Positions 12,321 to 25,019 of a DNA stretch of 64,000 bases are shown in pieces. Both the position numbers and the translations under genes were made by a program. The notes under the pieces were generated by a model that made no database searches, was not told the DNA's origin, and saw only the letters and a program-made list of their open reading frames with translations. The stretch lies in assembly GCA_027886185.1 (NCBI GenBank), contig WOAB01000056.1, positions 13,826,001-13,890,000 of the forward strand. The letters are read 5' to 3'. How positions within the stretch are numbered: the first letter of the stretch is position 1; every line of letters starts with the position of its first letter. Source of the DNA: Rheum nobile (lineage: Eukaryota; Streptophyta; Magnoliopsida; Caryophyllales; Polygonaceae).

Positions 12321-13147
12321 TAGGCATGTCAATGGGGCGGGTTCGGGGTGGGGAGTAGTATCCCCGTTCCTATCCCCGTTTAGAAAAACAGTCCCCATCC
12401 CCGTCCCCATCCCCACGTGGGGAGCTAAAATTGTTTCCGTTTTCGTCCCCACCAAATCCCCGTCCCCATTAATATTCATTTCGAGTTTTTTCGGATTCCC
12501 CACTTATAGTCAAACAATTTCCCCATGAATATCCCCGTTTAACCCCCGTGAAATTTTTTCCACTCACTTTCATGTTATGACTCTCTAATCAATCTCCATT
12601 GTCAAACAAAAGAAAACAATGAATAAATAGTAAACATTATATATAGAATAATTTTTATAGGTTAAGAATATAATTATACATTACATAGTACATATTTACT
12701 AATACTTTTAAAGTTCTATTACACCATTTATTTAAATAAAAAAATAATTATCAACTATAAAATTATGAATATGAAAAAATTCCCCGTGAAAAATCCCGCC
12801 CATGAAAATTGTATCTTCATTGGTAATTTCAGTGAGGTCACCCATGAAAAATTCTCATGGAAAATCCCATGAGGTTCTAAATAGAGATACTCAGTGGGTA
12901 ATTTCGTGAGAAAACCCAACGGGTGATACCACGGGGATTACCAACGGAGATACTCGTGGGATTCCCGACGGAAACGGGGACGGGGCGGGTAGTGGGGCGG
13001 GGGGCTCTATCCCCGTTCCCATCCCCACGCGGGGATGTGTTTTTCGCCCCATCCCCACCCCCGTTCCCATTTAAAATTTCCATTCCCGTCCCCGTAACGG
13101 GAAATCTCCACGGATAATGGGGATTCCCCGCCCCATTGACATCCCTA
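12321..13147. mobile_element. Non-autonomous hAT-type element (827 bp)
   Basis: The left end is TAGGCATGTCAATGGGGCGG. The right end, reverse complemented, is TAGGGATGTCAATGGGGCGG, so the terminal inverted repeats of about 22 bp differ at one base. The flanks are identical 8-bp duplications, atagcagc, at 12313-12320 and 13148-13155; this length and the TAGGG-like ends fit the hAT superfamily. The inside is runs of C and G (cccgttcccatcccc-like) around an AT-rich core, with no transposase. It lies about 385 bp upstream of the HUA2-like ATG, so it is in the proximal promoter. Confidence 0.93.
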
Positions 13148-13155
13148 ATAGCAGC

Positions 13156-13531
13156 TGACTTAGCACACTCGGCCGGGCCCACCTCATGAGTCATGAGACC
13201 TCAAAAATTACGATTTCGACACGGGCCAATAACAGTAACTTTTCTCCTCTTCCCCTTCCAGTTTTGAGATTTTCTCTCTCTCCCACCGCCTTCAGCATCT
13301 CACTGCGATTGAATTCTGCACTCCAGGCTTCTTTTTCCCCTCTCGAATTTTCAGAAGATCTTCGAAGCTTTGTTTCTCGAATCGCTTTCCTTTCCTTTCC
13401 CGTCGTTCGGTTGGGGAATTTTGTGGAGGGTTGAAAATTTAGGGTTTTGATGTGTTACTGGCTTCGTTCACGGATTGGGTTCGGTTGAAGCAGGAGCTCT
13501 GTGATTTTCTAGGGTTTCTGTCATATTGCCG
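13156..13531 (+). promoter_or_regulatory. Proximal promoter and 5' leader of the HUA2-like gene
   Basis: The 376 bases between the hAT element and the ATG include a pyrimidine-rich stretch (about 13230-13300), common near plant transcription starts. I see no clear TATA box. A complete short upstream ORF lies at 13450-13488 (ATG TGT TAC ... TGA, 12 codons plus stop), and a longer frame opens at an ATG at 13186 and stops at 13434. Whether the latter is transcribed depends on the start site, which I cannot fix. Confidence 0.5.
13450..13488 (+). CDS. Possible short upstream ORF in HUA2-like leader
   Basis: Reads MCYWLRSRIGFG and then TGA, ending 43 bases before the main ATG. It lies in what should be 5' UTR. 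It could lower translation of the main frame, but no conservation data are available here. Confidence 0.3.
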   Translation: MCYWLRSRIGFG

Positions 13532-16500
13532 ATGGCCCCGGCGCGTAAGAGGGGAGCGAACAACAAGGGGAATTCCGGCACCGAGTTGAGCTTGGGCGAT
13601 CTCGTTCTCGCTAAGGTTAAGGGATTCCCGGCCTGGCCTGCTCAGGTATTTTTGCTTCCCCACCCCCCACCACCTCTCTCTAGAGTATATGGATTTCTTT
13701 TGCTTAATGATTGATTGCGTTTCGTTTTCGCGTAATAGGCTTTTAGATGATTACCAATAAGCGTCTGCTTTTTTCTTCGTGATGGTGTGGGGTTGGGGGA
13801 GGATGCTCCTGGGGCGTGAAGGGGAGGAATTATGGTTAATGAAAACATCTGCTGGCGCTTTTGAGTAATTCAATGCTCGAGTTGATACTTTACTGTTTGT
13901 GCTAGCAATTGGCTGGTTTCAATCGTGGGAGGTGTGGTACCTGCATTTGGGGATCTTGTGAATGAGTGTTGGATTGTTGTTTACACATTTTATGAGATTA
14001 GAATCACTTCTTGATACATAAGGGGAATACAAAACAGAGTTAGGTTAATAGCTTATTTGGATTTGCATTGTTTTTGGGCAGTACTGGATTAATGCTTTGT
14101 TGGTTGAACTATTTGACAGTCCTGGCAATTGTTGGAACTCTCTCAAATTGTCTATAGTATATTGCCTCTTTTACGTTTTTCCTGATGATACTCCTGCAGC
14201 TGCATTTTTGGTGACTCTTTTAGCTATCCGAGTTTGATGATTGCTTTTAATCATATATTGTACTCTATACTTCCGGTATTTTGATTTAGCTCCCTTGGGT
14301 GTTTGGATTTTGTTGGTTAGCAGAAGTTGTTTCTCCTTCATTATGTTTAAGAGGTTACTGACTTGCTGTAATGCTGAAACTTGCATGCTATGGGGCAAAA
14401 GTATTTGTACAGGAATTGCACATACATTGTTGGATGCCAGTATCTTTACCTTTTTAGCAGATGTTTTATGATCATCAATGATTTCTTAAGGAATAATGCT
14501 CTTTTTGCTTTTTACAATTACCAGATAAGCAGACCTGAAGATTGGGAACGGACTCCTGATCCAAAGAAGTATTTTGTGCAGTTTTTTGGAACACAAGAAA
14601 TGTAAGTTATCTTGTTTGACATGTTACCCATGGTTGGAGCTCACTAATTAGATTTGTATTTATCTTGTATCCAATTCTTCGGTCTTGTTACCTTACTGCC
14701 TTACTGGTGGGTAGTATGAGTTAGAACTTGTTGATTTTCACATGCTATATGTCACTTCTATAATTTTTCAGCGGCTTCTAGCGTTTTTTTAAAATTATTT
14801 TATTTTGCTGTGGTTAATGAAGAGTGGCTGTATTTGACTATTGGGATACGGCTGCATCATTTCTATAAGTTAAAGCGTTTCCATGTAGTCCTCAGGATTG
14901 AGATCAATTGTGGTACAACTCATAAGAGCGCTTTGGAATATACTGTTAACTGATGACACTTACTATACACTTTCTCTGTTGCAATTGGTCAAATGCTGTA
15001 TTTGTGGTTGCTTTTTTAATATAATAATTTCCTATTCTCTTGTGCTTTTAATCCTATACAATCTTGGAGATGTGTTCTTGAGCATTGTTTAACTAGTTGC
15101 TGTGAGTAGTTGCTTGCTAAGGCATTCTTGGCATTCAGGAGTGTCAGGCATGGGATTAAGTGCATTTACATACCATGATTAATGATTGTTGGCTGTGATA
15201 TTTTGATAGAGTCTGAGGAGGTTGGATCATGGGCTTGGCAGCACTTGAGGCAGTCTCATATATCTTTCATTTTTTTATTTTGCGGGAAATTGATTTGACA
15301 TGCTGGTTTCTGGTTGTAACTAATGTTCTTCATAACACCTACCATTAACAAGTTCTGTTGAATTCTTTAGGAGAAGGCTTGTCATTACGAGTGCTACCTT
15401 TTAATGTTTGATTCAGTGACTTTGAGCTTCTTGGAGGTTAGGGACTATACACAACTGGATACTATTGCATTTTCCCTTTCATGGAAAGAGTTTTTTTATT
15501 CTATTTAAGGTACCAATAAAAAAAGGAGAGTACTACTGACTCATATTCATTCTTGCTTCCATATTCTAGGATTTGTTTTGCCGTTCTAAAAAAGTCTAGT
15601 GCCTGTTATCTATTGACTTCGCATCCTTTGTGCTGTGGCAGTGTTGGATGGCCCCTCCAAATAGTTACTATCGGCTTAATCATTTTCTGTTTTTTGCGAT
15701 GTTTCTGCTTAGTCTATGCTATCTAAATCTTTGTATACTGTTCTAGCCACCTTCTAGTTGACCTGATCCCTTGATGATATCTTATCCTATGTGTGTGCAG
15801 AGCTTTTGTTGCTCCTCTTGATATCCAGCCATTCACTATTGAGCTAAAGAAAAAGTTGCAGGCTAGGTCCAAGGGGAAAACAGTCAAATACTTTGCTCGA
15901 GCTTTGGAAGAAATATCAGAAGCTTTTGAAGACTCAGTACAAAAGAAATGTGTTGCTTTGGGGGATTCTGTGGTAAGCAATCCTGATAATTCTTCTGCTC
16001 TTGAAGGGATGGAAGCAAATGGGTTGGAGAATGATGTTGGAGCTAACAGAGAAGTAGTTGGTAATGCATCTAGTCGTGGATCTTCTTTGGAGCGCTGCTC
16101 CAATATGCAAGAAGGGGCACCCAGCCGTGCTGGTGAGCATGGATTCAGCAAGAAGGGAGTAGAAAAGTGTAGTTTGGCTACTCCTCTCCATTCAGATGAT
16201 GAAACAAATGATGGTAAGAAAGAAGATCTCTCTGTGCGTAATGAACGCCTACAATCTGCAGGAACAAGTGGCAGTCCATATGGTGGTGATAATCTTAGTG
16301 ATGATCTGATCAACCGTAGAAGAAGTCCTTTTGACAAACAGAAAAGCTCAAGTAATGGTTATAGATCAAAGGGATTTCATTTCGAGCGAAAGAGGAAGTT
16401 TGATGATATTGCTCACAATGATCATGCTGGTGATAGTGGACATCAGAAAGATGGGAGCCTTCATCCAACATCCTCCAGTAAGTCAGATAAGAACCCTAGT

Positions 16501-19500
16501 GGGTATAAAGTGAACAAAGTGCTGAAAGATAAAAAATCTCATGATATCATTAAGGTTTCACAGGAAGATGCATTCGTCAGTTCTAAACAGTATGGTGAAA
16601 CTATGCCTCCTAAACAAAAGAATAGTCACGTGCGCTTTGAAAGAAATCCTGTTGGAATTAGTGTAAGATCAGATCCTTCAAAGAGGAAGAAGCCCATAGA
16701 TTTGGTGAATGATGCACACAAGCATTCTAGTCTTAGGAATGAAAAAAAGGATTTATCAACGTTGCACGTTCATGATGGAGACTTGATAAAAAAATCTGAA
16801 AACAAAGGACCCATTAATATGAAGGCTGAAGATCATTTGCTTTCCAAGCCTCAGAAATGTTCTATCCCATCTGAAGTTCCTCCTGATGAAGCAGTTACAT
16901 CTTCAGTGAAACGTCGTCATGAAATGGTATCAAGTGCTATGTCTGATCCTATTGAACCTGCTTCTGATGATAAGAGAAGCTCTTTGTCTTCATTTCGGAA
17001 AAGTGAGGTAACGAAGAAACGGAGAGCTATTCGCTTGTATGATGACGGTGATGATGAAGATGGTGTTCCTAAAACTCCAGTTCACGGCAGTTCTGCCCGC
17101 AAATTGTATTCTTCTTCATCCGTTCCTGAATCTTTGCAGACTAGTGCTCAAATTCAGGGAAATCGCCTCACTGGCCAGACTATAAAAGGTTCAAGTAAAA
17201 GTGGAGATGCTCTTGCAAAGCCTAGTGTTCCTTCTGCTAAATCACGTGGTGACACTACTTCTGCTGCTCTGCCAGACGTTTTGGACAAAATTGAGAAGGT
17301 ACATTCTCCAAATCCACTGGGGCTGGATACAAACAAGCAATTGCCTGACAGCTCTAAGGCGGGGTTTGTGTCTCCTAAACATTTGTCTCCTATGGTTCCT
17401 ACTGCTGTTAAAAATTCGGACCAAAGTATTAATAAGCATCAAGTTAAGGTGTCTGGAACTGTTCCTCACAGTAAAGGTCAGATTATGCCTTTTAAGGACG
17501 TAAATCTTGTTTCTGATGGCTCGAATTACTTGCAAACGCAAGTTACTATCAAGAAAAGCAGGCAGCTTTCTTCTGTAGAGAAGCCAAAAGTTGCTCCAAA
17601 AAGTCAGGGGGAAGGTGATTCTACTGTGAGTGGAAGGTGTGTATATTTCATTTGATTTTTTGTATTCTCTCTTTTAATTTATTTCTAATTTTGAATTAAG
17701 ATACTACTGCTATCTTTCCATTAATTCAGGTTCTGCTTTCTGTTATTATAGGCTTGAAAATTTGAGGAAGGACAGGGGTAGTTCATTAGAGGATTCTAAA
17801 ATAGATTCTGAGTTATCCATGAGGAATCTGATTGCAGCTGCTCAGGCTAAAAGAAAGCAGGCTCAAATACAAAATCTTTTCCAGGCCAACGGTGATGCAG
17901 AAAGCCCGTCTGCTGATCATCAATTTTTTTCTGGTGGTAGTAACTTGATGCAAGTGGGTGCCCAAGAAGTTCATATTCGTACAAGCTTTGCTTCTCCTCC
18001 TGCGCATGTTTCTCCGGCGGTATCACAAAATCAAGAAATTGAAGAAAATGATGATAAGCGACCCGACTTGGGATATCAGGGTGGTAGTGGCTCGCTTAGT
18101 GGTGGGACTGAGGCTGCTGTTGCCCGTGATGCTTTTGAAGGAATGATAGAGACATTGTCAAGGACAAAGGAAAGCATTGGGCGTGCTACCCGGCTTGCAG
18201 TTGATTGTGCGAAATATGGAATTGCCAATGAGGTTAGTCGAATATGATGTCTTACTATTCTTATCTATACATAATTAAAACCTCTATTCTATGATGCCTC
18301 GTTTGTCTGTATTGCCTGAAGAGTTGCAGTTTATAATCAACTTCTTTTTTGATTTCTAGCTCAAGTAAATTCTACACTATCTTATAATTTAAAAATAGTG
18401 TAGAATTTTGATCAAAGATGATAAAAGTGTATGGTTATATTTAATTGCTGAATCAATTTTAAATATCAAAGAACACTTTCCAGCTTACCTTATACTGCAA
18501 AGAGGAGGCTTCCTCTTCAAAATTGTCAAGAAACACAACAAATTAAAGATAAGAAGATATTTGATGTTGCTTTGTCAAATTCTAATCAAGGCAAGGCATA
18601 TTTGTAAGTTCTAATGCCAACTTCTGTGGGTACCAAAAGTGATGCATGCATTGATGGATGAAATCTTGTTGCATTGTCAACATGGTTAGAATTTTCTGTT
18701 AAAATTTCCACATTTGATGCTGTTATTATTTATTCTATTTGAAATGGCATAATGATGTTTCACACTGAGTGGACTGAAAGAGTGATAATAGAAATGACAT
18801 ACTGGTTATGCTTTGAAGTATCACTATGGGACATTCTGGATATCAGTGCAAACCTGAATAGGAAAATGTCAAGGAACACAACAGCACTCATACCATTAGT
18901 TAATAACAACATGTTCAATCAAGAAGAAGATTAATGAAACAAACATCAAATGCACGATAAAACTATTACCAGGAGACTAAACTTTCCCAAAAAATACCTA
19001 GCTGCCTCTTTCTATTATTAGCTCCTTGCTATTATCCTATCCCACTATATTGTAGTCAGGTGCTACCATGCTTACACTATACCCTTGGTGTAGTTAAAAT
19101 CAGGATATTCTCTCCTGCAAGTTCCGTGTTGCTTGTTCTTATATGTTGCAACCTTTCTCTAGCATACACAACCTATGCCTTGTCTCCCTTCCCATGTCTG
19201 ACAGATTTATGAGAGAATGTTGGGCTTTGGAACTGTGACTGAACGCTTGACTGCTTGCAGGTTGTGGATCTGCTCATTCGAAAATTAGAAAGTGAGCCAA
19301 GTTTTCATCGTAAAGTGGACATCTTCTTTCTTGTGGACTCGATAACGCAGTGTTCACATAACCAGAAAGGTATTTGTGGAAGAAATACTCATAATAAGGA
19401 ATACTCTGCTTACCATTAGGTATCATGAAAAAGCTCCACGATCAGAGGTTCACTACTTTCAAATGATTTCGGAAATAGAAATGCCAAAATCTGCAAGAAA

Positions 19501-22500
19501 AACATCTCGGGGACATTTTTGGCGGGATTTTATTTGGTATTGGTTTCCATAGTATTTTCTATTTGTTTTCAGAACTATGTGGAATTTTTCCCTGTCTCGT
19601 TTCTGGTGAAGTTGTCATTTCTTGTCCCTGTTCTTTCTTTCATATTCATTTCCATGCTACATATATCGCCTTTATCATTGATGATGTATGAAAGCATCTG
19701 GAGTGAGGTAAACAGCTTGATATTGTCCAGGTATTGCTGGGGCCTCTTATGTTTCTGCAGTGCAAGCAGCACTGCCACGATTACTGGGTGCAGCTGCACC
19801 AGCTGGACCTAGTGCTCGAGAAAACCGTCGCCAATGCTTAAAGGTTTGTGCTTTGTGCTGATTTTAAGCTGTATGTTATTCATATGTACAAATCAATATT
19901 TATTTCCTTTCTTAGGTCTTACGGTTGTGGCTTGAGAGGAAGATTCTACCTGAATCGGTGCTCCGGCGTCACATGGATGAAATTGGAGCTTCAAATGATG
20001 ACATCAGCACCGAGTTATCTTTTAGGCGCCCATCACGAGCTGAGAGAGCTGTAGACGATCCAATTAGAGAAATGGAGGGCATGCTTGTTGATGAATATGG
20101 AAGGTTTGTGCGTGGTCTTTGCTTGCTGATTCATATTTCACCTTTATGCCCATCATTTTTTAGTTGTAATGAACTGTCTCGTGTCTTTGGAAAAATAATA
20201 AACTGTTTGCAGTTTCATATTTACTAGCAAAGAGATGCTTGCAATTTATAGATGGAATTTTTTACTTTACAAAAGTCAGGTCAACTTTGAAGATTACATT
20301 GTATTTTAGCTTCTGAAGATATTTATATAGCAACCTAACAATTTAAAACAAAATTGGTGCTAAATAAATGTTTAAAATATTTGTTTAAATTTCTTTCTTT
20401 TCAAATGTGTGTTTTTCTTCTGTTTGGTAATATTGTTAGATGATATAGTAGAGTTAACATTGAGATTATCTTTAATAGAAGAGCATGCAAACTATAGCTG
20501 CAAAATTTTTACTTGTTGAGAATTATATAACAAGCCTAATGTCATAAATCAGGATATGCCTTGATTTTTTCCCATTGCTGGACCTTTTCTTTTCCATTAG
20601 GCACAAACTTGGATGTAATCTGACCCAACCTAATTATCTGGGTTTGGCTATCTTGACATAATATTTGACCATCCAGAGTCTGACCTGTTGCCCCAAATAA
20701 CTTGACTAGATTGACCTGGTTCTCCGTGACTTATTGCTACCTCTGTTCTTATTTAATCCTGTATATTCTGAGGATATCATTTAAATTGATTTTCTTGTAT
20801 GTTCTGGTGATGTATGATACCTCCCGACTTGCTCGGGAAAGCATGCATACACCTCGACCCCCAGACCTCGCTTATGCGGATTTCCATTGGGTCGTGTTGT
20901 TGTTGTTCTGGTGAAGTAATTGTGTGTTTTAAAATATACATTTCATGGAAAAATACTTTAATCTGTACCGATGTTTCTATTTTTTCAGCAATGCAACCTT
21001 TCAGTTGCCCGGATTTTTCTCTTCCCATGCTTTTGTTGTTGATGAGGAGGATGAAGAGGATATGTTGAGTACTCCATGTGTGGGAGTCCGTGTAGAGCTT
21101 GCGGAAGCTACAACAGAGGCAGAAGCATGTGTAGCGCCCCCAAGTGAAAGGCATCATCACATCTTAGAGGATGTCGATGTTGAGCTTGATATGGAGGACG
21201 TTTCTGGGCACGAGAAGGATGAAATAGCAGTATCCACAAGTTGGTCATCAGAGATAAATGAACACGAACCTGACATTGAAAGAGAGAAAAATCATGCTAG
21301 ATATATTGATGCTGGTGCCATGACGCCTGAAGGTTCTCCTCCGTTGCCTCTTGAACCTCCTCCTCCACTACCCCCTTTACCTGCATCCCCACCTCCCCCA
21401 CTTCCGCCATCATGTCCTCCATCTCCTCCACCTCCTCCACCTTCACCTCCTACACACCCAAACTTGCCTTCATTGCCAACTTCTGGCCCTTCACCTCCTG
21501 TACATCCTCCATTACCACCTCAACTTTCATTTGCTTCTCAAGTGTCAGAAGAATTTTGTGGCATTCCAGTAAGTGCTCCACTTTTCTTCTCTATTTCCTG
21601 TTGGTCATGTGCCATTTTGTGCTCACATAAAATTTTTGATGCAGGGAAACCAAATTATGCAGATGACTGGTCATCCTCCTGAGCAATCCTCCTGTTTTAT
21701 TGCTGCTGGTAATTCAGGCCTGCGAAATCCATCTGGTTGCAATCCTTCTAGTTCCATGGATTATGGACGGAACGACATGTATATAGCTTCACATACTGCT
21801 CAACCTAGTCAGCAGTTTCTTCCCAGTCACACAACATTTTCTCAGGGACCTTTTCCCCCCATACCACCCCATAATATCCCAACACCTTCCAGTCACTTCA
21901 CTTACAATAAGCCTGCTGTGCAGAAACAGTTTGAGCACCCTCATCCGCATTCATATCAATCACCATCCTTGGGAGATAATCGAATGAGATTTGTTGCTGA
22001 TGATCATAGGAGAGCCTCAGGTGAATATAAGACTGATAATGGGCGTGCTATATGGGTGAACAGTGGCATAAATTCATCTTTTTCAACAAGTTATGGCGCA
22101 GAAGGTAAATTTCGTATTTCTAGGTGTTTGGCTCATATGGCATATATATGAGATTTATTGGATCGACTCATAATGCTTCACGTGCTTGTAAGACTTTCAA
22201 TCTATTTTACCTGTCCAGAGAGTTTTGTTGTTTTTGAATGTATTATTTGAGCCCTTCTCATTTCTCTGAAACTCTTGGCTTGTGCTCTTGAATTTGTGCT
22301 GATGGTGTGAGGGTATTGAAGTTACACGATGAGTATGACTCCTGCTGTCAAGTTCATAGCTTTCTTTGACAATTCTGTTTCACAAAAGCTATCTTTGATC
22401 GTACAACGTACTTTGATGCTGATGGTGTGACGGTATTGAAATTGCATGACAAGTATGACTCCTGCTCTCAAGTTCATAGCTTTCTTTGATGAGTCTGTTT

Positions 22501-23205
22501 CTCAAAAGCTATCTTTGATCATACAGCTAACTTTTATACTGATGGTGTGGTATTGGAATTACATGACGAGTATGACTCCTGCTCTCTTTGATGAGTCTGT
22601 TTCAGAAAAGCTATCTTTGATCATACAGCTTAATTTTGCGGGCTGTAGGGTATCTGACCTGAGTCCTTCAAAATGACTTTCACTCTCTCTTGTTATATCA
22701 ATGTTTGCTTGCACAATGTGATGATAGTTTGCCTCTTGATTAAATGTCTTCTTTTTCCAATATGTGCCAAACAATTGGTAGGATAGCTTTTTTGTGCCAA
22801 AAAATTACACCTTTCTTAGAAATGCTTTGAGTTGCCTTGCGTACTGGCTTGTATCATCTTTACTCCTCCAGCAGGTTTATTTGCTGGTGTATGTTGTTTA
22901 TCTTATATGTGTGGGGTGCTGGTGGGTCAATGTGTTTTCTTGAATGTGTGACAGGTTATCATCGACCGCCTCCTGAAAGACCACCCTCCAATAACTCGGG
23001 ATTTCAATATTCTGCTCCAAAGATGGTTGTGCAAGCTGGTGCTCCAGTTCCTGGTAAATTATAGCTGAACCATCTTTTGATCGGTTATGATTCAGAGTAC
23101 CGACCATTGACAGAATAAATGTTGCTTCCTCCAGGTCATGGTAATAGCCGTATGTTGCCATCAAGACCAGACGTGTCAGCTCTTAATTCTTGGAGGCCTG
23201 CATGA
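13532..23205 (+). CDS. HUA2: HUA2-like PWWP and CID domain protein (complete, 11 coding exons)
   Basis: Coding exons: 13532-13645, 14525-14601, 15801-17636, 17752-18232, 19261-19369, 19731-19843, 19916-20103, 20989-21568, 21645-22104, 22955-23053, 23135-23205. All introns are GT-AG. The sum is 4128 nt, 1375 codons plus stop, close to Arabidopsis HUA2. The N-terminal PWWP domain (about residues 20-85) has GDLVLAKVKGFPAWPAQ, with PAWP as the signature. A long Ser/Lys-rich linker follows, with AIRLYDDGDDEDGVPKTPVH. The CID/RPR domain (about 800-935) has KVDIFFLVDSITQCSHNQKG and LRLWLERKILPESVLRR. A proline-rich segment lies at about 1088-1153, and the protein ends NSWRPA. Family members are nuclear proteins acting in pre-mRNA processing of floral regulators (AGAMOUS, FLC in Arabidopsis). 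No break is seen. Confidence 0.95.
13646..15800 (+). other. HUA2-like introns 1 and 2
   Basis: Introns of 879 bp (13646-14524) and 1199 bp (14602-15800) flank the tiny second exon. Both are T-rich, without a recognisable element. The first codon of exon 3 is split 2+1 across intron 2. Confidence 0.85.
18233..19260 (+). other. HUA2-like intron 4
   Basis: 1028 bp, with a GTTAGT donor and a TGCAG acceptor. It contains a small perfect palindrome pair, tctacactat (18370) and atagtgtaga (18394). No element was identified. Confidence 0.8.
20830..20910 (+). mobile_element. TS/Au-like SINE 3' fragment in HUA2-like intron 7
   Basis: The stretch reads gcatgcatacacctcgaccc, then cccagacctcgcttatgcgg, then ends in a TTG-repeat tail (about 20895-20907). 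This order and the (TTG)n end match the 3' part of plant TS-type SINEs. The 5' tRNA-like half is not obvious, so it is truncated or strongly diverged. It sits sense to the gene, about 80 bases before exon 8. Confidence 0.5.
22297..22636 (+). repeat. Three tandem copies of a 120-bp unit in HUA2-like intron 9
   Basis: The phrase ctgatggtgtg recurs at about 22299, 22419 and 22539, each followed by gagtatgactcctgct-like sequence and aaaagctatctttgatc. Copy 3 lacks about 20 internal bases (caagttcatagctttc). Copies 1 and 2 are roughly 90% alike by eye. Confidence 0.85.
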
Positions 23206-25019
23206 TATTTGATTGGTAAGCATAAAGTATCACATTGAAATGTTTAGTTCAGGAAAGATCCTCACATAATTCAGATCAACACTTTTTTTTTGGTGAATTG
23301 AGGCGTACTTCATTGTAAATCTGTTGTCAAGCGCTTTGCCATTCTTAAAAGTGTTCTGAACAAAACTTGGGGGGTGTTTGAATTGCACTGCTGTTAATTA
23401 CATCAGGCATTACTTTGTCTTGAAAGAGTTCAATTTAGTTGATAAAGAATGTTTGGTAGGGATACAAATATAATGCTTATTTTTGTTTCTTCCTACATTT
23501 TCTCTTCTGCATCACCCCTTGTGTCCTCCATTTCTGACTGTTCCCGGTGCATCCTGCTCTGACTGCCATCGTTCTTTGTTTTTCTCCTAACCTAATTCCA
23601 TCTAATACACAACCAGGCCGGTTTTCTTTCAATATGTTTAACTGCTTTTATATGGAAATCTTGATAAGTGGATTCTGTCTTAGATGAGGGCTGAAGCAGC
23701 AGCTATCTTTGTTACAAGTTCGTTCGGCGCAGCACATATAATAACTAACACAAGTACCTACAAATAAGTATTTTAAAGCAATTAGTACACTGCCGAACTC
23801 CTGCATTATGAATTGGATTTTTTGAATTATGATTGTTGATTGATCTGGTTTACATTCATAATGCATTTAGTTACTGTTACAGACCACTTGGCGTCTCATA
23901 TAAAACAATTATTGGATCTGAAAATTTCGTTTTGTTTAGTCTTTTTTGCAAATATGAGGAACTTAGAAGTTAGAATAAAGAATGATAGGGCTATTTGTAA
24001 TTTTGTAATAATAGTACAGATTAGTGAGGTCGAGCAACTAGTCATATGAAATGTGATCTCAACATGTAACAAGCTAAATGCCATGCATAAATGATGTAAT
24101 TAACGCCCTTATGTTTATATATAGCATAGCATAGCATAGCATCGATAACTGTAATACTTGAAGAAATACTACTCCGTATGTGATACATACAAATGGTTTG
24201 CTTATTTCTTGATGGTTTGGGTTAGTTTTGAAATAACCCAAAAAATTAGCTTCACGAATTTTGCATCGCACGACTGTCAGTCACCTTCTAAATTCTAATA
24301 CATAGTTCGTCCCTTATTCGGTAAATATATGATCAGGCATATCCGGGCACTGATGTATCACAATTACACTGAAGTCTCAATTTTTTTTTTTTATAAAAAA
24401 AACATTAAAGCACTGAAGGCATATCTTCTCAGCTAAAGGACAAAACATCAAAAACATAGCTCATTACAATTATTACAGAATTGTGCAGGCATAAATTTTT
24501 CTCAGCTCCCTGATTAATCATTCGAAAATCAATAACCTTGATGTTCAGCCAGAACAAACCCCGGAGATAAATAAATAAATACCAGTCAGCCTTCTCTTTA
24601 TTCTCAGGTATTCAAACGATACCGGGCAACCCGGCAAAAGAAGTGGAAAACTATAGTTCTAATATACAAGAAAAAATATCTGCATTTGCATACAATCTCA
24701 TTCGTACAGTCTCTATCGTAAGATAAAGAATGATCGTCCATTGTTGACAGTGTAAAATCACACATTACAGAGATTTCAACTCACCGTTTTGTTGTTGTTG
24801 TTCCCTTGCAGCTTCTTAATCCAGACAAACTTCCAACACTACCTATCCAAGAATAATTGAATGTCTCCATCTACCAAACGCGTTTTCCAGCCTCAGTTCT
24901 TCCTTTCCTTTGCCATGTTGCATCTTTCTGCTTTTCAAGGAGGGTACAATGTGCTTTAAGAACGAGTTCCGATTCCATAGATCAAACTTGACTTGTCTCA
25001 ACTGAGAGAGGAGCTTTCA
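23206..25019. other. Convergent 3' flanks of the HUA2-like and LysM genes
   Basis: There is no coding sequence that I can support. A GTAAGC donor-like site directly after the HUA2-like stop (about 23217) suggests a 3' UTR intron. A (catag)n microsatellite lies at 24120-24143, and a T-run followed by A-run at about 24381-24402. The minus-strand side (about 24400-25019) is probably LysM 3' UTR. Confidence 0.5.

Noticed and set aside
12286..13194. Glycine/proline-rich frames on both strands
   Set aside because: They are translations of C/G runs inside the hAT-type element.
15723..16337. 204-codon minus-strand frame
   Set aside because: It is the antisense shadow of HUA2-like exon 3, whose sense frame is clearly coding.
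21351..21630. Leu/His-rich frames in the proline-rich exon
   Set aside because: Other-frame reading of CCT/CCA repeats in HUA2-like exon 8.
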